Part shown: positions 61,505 to 64,000 of the stretch, one piece after another
How the letters are laid out: each line of letters opens with the position of its first letter
How positions within the stretch are numbered: the first letter of the stretch is position 1
Origin: Sideroxyarcus sp045866275
Lineage (GTDB): Bacteria; Pseudomonadota; Gammaproteobacteria; Burkholderiales; Gallionellaceae
Assembly (NCBI GenBank): GCA_045866275.1
Contig: BAAFRX010000012.1
Location: 15,814-79,813 of the forward strand
DNA length: 64,000 bases
Reading direction: 5' to 3'
Made by a program: the position numbers and the translations under genes
The notes under the pieces: model-generated
What the model was told of the DNA's origin: nothing
The model's input: only the letters and a program-made list of their open reading frames with translations
The model's database searches: none

Positions 61505-62440
61505 ATGAACAGTTTGAGCAAAGAATCCGTCACTTGGATGGAAATCGACGCCGAGAGCGCCGGCCAGCGCATCGACAATTTCCTGTTCCGGCACCTCAAA
61601 GGGGTGCCCAAGAGCCACGTTTATCGCATTCTTCGCGGCGAAGTCCGGGTCAACAAGAAGCGCATCGACCAGACCTATCGCCTGCAAACAGGGGATGTGC
61701 TGCGCATCCCGCCCATTCGCGTGGCCGAAAGACCCGAGGCCGAATACATCCCGGCCGGCGAATTCCCCATCCTGTTCGAGGACGACGCCCTGCTTGCGGT
61801 GGACAAACCGGCCGGTACTGCGGTGCATGGTGGCAGCGGGGTGAGTTTTGGCGTCATCGAACAATTGCGCCATGCGCGGCCGCAGGCCAAGTTTCTCGAA
61901 CTGGTGCACCGGCTCGACCGCGAGACTTCCGGCGTGCTGCTGGTGGCAAAGAAGCGCTCCGCGCTGACCGCCATGCACGAGATCATGCGCGAAGGGAACA
62001 GCGACAAGCGCTACTTGGCGCTGGTGCTCGGGCAATGGCAGAACGCCCGCCAGCACGTAAAATTGCCGCTGCACAAGTTTGACACCCCGCAGGGCGAGAA
62101 ACGGGTCATGGTGCGCGAGGACGGGCAGCAGGCCCATACCATCTTCAATCTGCAAAAGAACTGGTCGGGGTTCAGTCTGCTCGAAGCCGAACTCAAGACC
62201 GGCCGCACCCACCAGATTCGCGTGCACTTATCACATCTCTGCTTCCCCATCGCCGGGGATGCCAAATACGGCGATTTCGCGCGCAACAAGGAACTGATGA
62301 AGCAGGGTCTGAAACGCATGTTCCTGCATGCGCACAGCATCTCCTTCAATCATCCGCTGACGCAGGAAGCGCTGCGCATTGTTGCCCCTCTGGCACCTGA
62401 GTTGCAGAAATTTCTCGATCGGCTGGACCAGAACGCATGA
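61505..62440 (+). CDS. rluC: 23S rRNA pseudouridine synthase RluC
   Basis: A 311-residue RluA-family enzyme with an S4 domain (about 18-75) and catalytic Asp in ELVHRLDRETSGVLLVAKK. RluC modifies U955, U2504 and U2580 of 23S rRNA. The divergent rne neighbour and the sequence SWxEID-like start favour RluC over RluD, whose own gene lies at 7153. ATG 61505 is chosen over an upstream extension that lacks family similarity. Stop overlaps the MFS gene as ATGA. Confidence 0.92.
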   Translation: MNSLSKESVTWMEIDAESAGQRIDNFLFRHLKGVPKSHVYRILRGEVRVNKKRIDQTYRLQTGDVLRIPPIRVAERPEAEYIPAGEFPILFEDDALLAVDKPAGTAVHGGSGVSFGVIEQLRHARPQAKFLELVHRLDRETSGVLLVAKKRSALTAMHEIMREGNSDKRYLALVLGQWQNARQHVKLPLHKFDTPQGEKRVMVREDGQQAHTIFNLQKNWSGFSLLEAELKTGRTHQIRVHLSHLCFPIAGDAKYGDFARNKELMKQGLKRMFLHAHSISFNHPLTQEALRIVAPLAPELQKFLDRLDQNA

Positions 62441-63666
62441 CCCCCCCGACCTATTCGGAACGAGCGCTGTTGTTCACGCTGGCGGGCATCCAGTTCAGCC
62501 ATATCCTGGATTTCATGATCATGATGCCGCTGGGGCCGATGCTGATGGTCGAGCTGGACATCACCACGCACGAGTTCGGCTTGCTGGTGGCGTCCTATAG
62601 TTTCAGCGCTGCCGTGTCGGGTCTCTTCGCGGCGACCTTTGTTGACCGCTTCGAACGCAAGCGGTTGCTGTTGACCATCTTTCTGTTGTTCGGCCTGGCG
62701 ACACTGGCCTGCGCGCTGGCGCCGGGCTATGCCACCCTGATCGCCGCGCGCTGCATGGCCGGTGCTTTCGGCGGAATGCTGGGGGCGCTGGTGCAGACCA
62801 TCGTCGGCGACACCATCCCGTTCGCGCGCCGCGCCAAGGCAAGCGGTACGATCGCGACGGCATTTTCCATTTCCACCGTGGCCGGGGTGCCGCTCTCGCT
62901 GTGGCTGGCCAACTTGTTCCACTGGCGCGCCCCGTTCGTGTTCATCGTCGTGCTGGTTGGGGGATTCGCCCTGATCGGCGGGCGTTTGCTGCCCGAATTG
63001 CGCCATCACCTGAACCGCGAGAAGCGCGCGCATCCCTTCAGCGACTTGTTCGCCGTGATGCGCGACGCCAACCACTGGCGGGCGATGACGTTGTCGGCGC
63101 TGCTCATCTTTGCCGGATTTACCGTGATCCCCTACATCACGGTCTATGCGGTGAACAACATCAATATCAGCCAGCACGACATCGCCTACATCTATCTCGC
63201 GGGCGGCACCGCCACGCTGATTTCGGCGCGGCTGATTGGCCATTTCGCCGATACCCACGGCAAAGTGGAGGTCTATCGCCTGATCGCGTTTGCGGCGATG
63301 CTCCCGTTGCTGGCCGTGACGCAAATCCAGAGCGCCACACTGGGCTGGTGGCTGGTCTGCACGACGCTGTTCTTTGTGCTGGTATCGGGACGTTTCATCC
63401 CGGCGATGGCGATCATCACTTCCGCCGCGCAACCCAGGCTGCGCGGTACGTTCATGTCGCTCAACGCCACGGTGCAATCACTGGCAATGGGTTTGGCGGC
63501 AAGCTTGAGCGGCTTTATCATCACCCAGTCTGCGACCGGCAAGATTATCGGTTACCAGAATGTGGGTTATGTGGCGATTGCCGCCAATCTGCTGGGTATC
63601 TGGTACGTCTCGCGCATTGTGATGCACGACGCCCGCCCGAATCTGCCCGACGTCGCGCCTAAGTAG
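62437..63666 (+). CDS. MFS transporter
   Basis: A 409-residue inner-membrane protein with twelve hydrophobic segments. The loop between helices 2 and 3 has FVDRFERKRLLLTIFLLFG, the MFS motif A; LDFMIMMPLGPMLMVELDI in helix 1 and GALVQTIVGDTIPFARRAKASG in the helix 4-5 region resemble DHA1/arabinose-efflux type carriers. Substrate unknown. It overlaps rluC by four bases and is probably co-transcribed. Confidence 0.85.
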   Translation: MTPPTYSERALLFTLAGIQFSHILDFMIMMPLGPMLMVELDITTHEFGLLVASYSFSAAVSGLFAATFVDRFERKRLLLTIFLLFGLATLACALAPGYATLIAARCMAGAFGGMLGALVQTIVGDTIPFARRAKASGTIATAFSISTVAGVPLSLWLANLFHWRAPFVFIVVLVGGFALIGGRLLPELRHHLNREKRAHPFSDLFAVMRDANHWRAMTLSALLIFAGFTVIPYITVYAVNNINISQHDIAYIYLAGGTATLISARLIGHFADTHGKVEVYRLIAFAAMLPLLAVTQIQSATLGWWLVCTTLFFVLVSGRFIPAMAIITSAAQPRLRGTFMSLNATVQSLAMGLAASLSGFIITQSATGKIIGYQNVGYVAIAANLLGIWYVSRIVMHDARPNLPDVAPK

Positions 63667-64000
63667 GGCGGGGCAATATATAGGCCAAATTTCTGCTTGT
63701 GGCAGGAGGGGGCATCGGGCGAGCATCCGGCACGGTGCAAGCTTGAGAAATAGCGCTAGCTTCCATCCGCAATAATTTAGGCGGTACTAATGGAACGGGT
63801 TTTATGCAACCAGTTGTTTCTATGAGATATACAAATCATCGATCAGGATTTTGGCGGCATGCTCATGTGGTTGGCGCGCCGTCTAAATCACGTTGAACTA
63901 AACCGCTACGCGGTGGCGCTCCCACTGTATCTTCGCGCTGCTTGCCATATCACCTTACTGCAAATGACGTAAAAATCTTCGATCCTTGATCGCGGGGGAT
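63667..64000. other. Intergenic end of window
   Basis: No gene, RNA or clear repeat is supported in these 334 bases. The base composition is more AT-rich than the flanking genes. A small ACCGC/GCGGT hairpin occurs at about 63902-63914. No terminator is seen close behind the MFS gene. Confidence 0.5.

Noticed and set aside
61495..61505. TATATT four bases before the rluC ATG as a promoter
   Set aside because: Too close to the start codon for a transcript to include it, and no -35 box at a valid distance.

Overview
The window reads as a chromosomal segment of a betaproteobacterium, GC-rich and densely coded. Gene order and protein types (rpsB-tsf-pyrH-frr-uppS-cdsA-dxr-rseP-bamA-skp-lpxDA/fabZ/lpxB-rnhB, rpsF-priB-rpsR-rplI-dnaB, RNase E next to rluC, ileS-lspA-ispH without fkpB) point to Betaproteobacteria. 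A Nitrosomonadales/Gallionellaceae-like host is my inference; no rRNA gene is present to test it.

Layout. 1-10.7 kb: housekeeping and transport genes (NUDIX hydrolase, Amt ammonium channel, PolB-like exonuclease, rlmD, rhodanese, Bax-inhibitor family protein, second NUDIX hydrolase, bamD, rluD, pgeF, and a ZIP/CDF metal transporter pair). 10.8-15.4 kb: a DSF-type quorum-sensing module. It holds a crotonase-fold signal synthase (rpfF) facing a five-TM hybrid sensor kinase (rpfC), which overlaps an HD-GYP response regulator (rpfG). 15.6-22.5 kb: rimO, ribF, ileS, lspA, ispH. 22.6-29.7 kb: a type IV pilus minor-pilin operon (fimT-pilV-pilW-pilX-pilY1-pilE) closed by a strong terminator. 29.7-35.7 kb: thiO, tRNA-Thr(CGT) and a MacAB-like efflux operon with two permeases, its gaps occupied by two kinds of repeat. 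35.8-37.8 kb: a mobile patch with a MITE-like element, tRNA-Lys(CTT), a complete IS with a DDE transposase, and IS-end-like repeats next to the rpsB promoter. 37.8-52.6 kb: the long translation, isoprenoid, phospholipid, outer-membrane and lipid A supercluster. 52.6-64 kb: an FtsX-type permease, the rpsF-priB-rpsR-rplI operon, dnaB, an intergenic stretch with RNA-like inverted repeats, rne, rluC and an MFS transporter.

How the genes work together. The central supercluster links protein synthesis (S2, EF-Ts, RRF), UMP kinase, undecaprenyl-PP and MEP-pathway isoprenoids, CDP-diacylglycerol, outer-membrane protein assembly (BamA, Skp; BamD lies elsewhere in the window) and lipid A synthesis (LpxD, FabZ, LpxA, LpxB). 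The Rpf module would make and sense a cis-unsaturated fatty acid signal and lower cyclic-di-GMP through RpfG. The nearby pilus cluster is a plausible output, but nothing in the sequence proves the link.

The intergenic DNA is notable. At least five families of short palindromic repeats lie between genes, one nested inside a MITE-like element and one apparently carried in frame in thiO. Seven promoters share a -10 box followed directly by a GCGCG(CC) discriminator.
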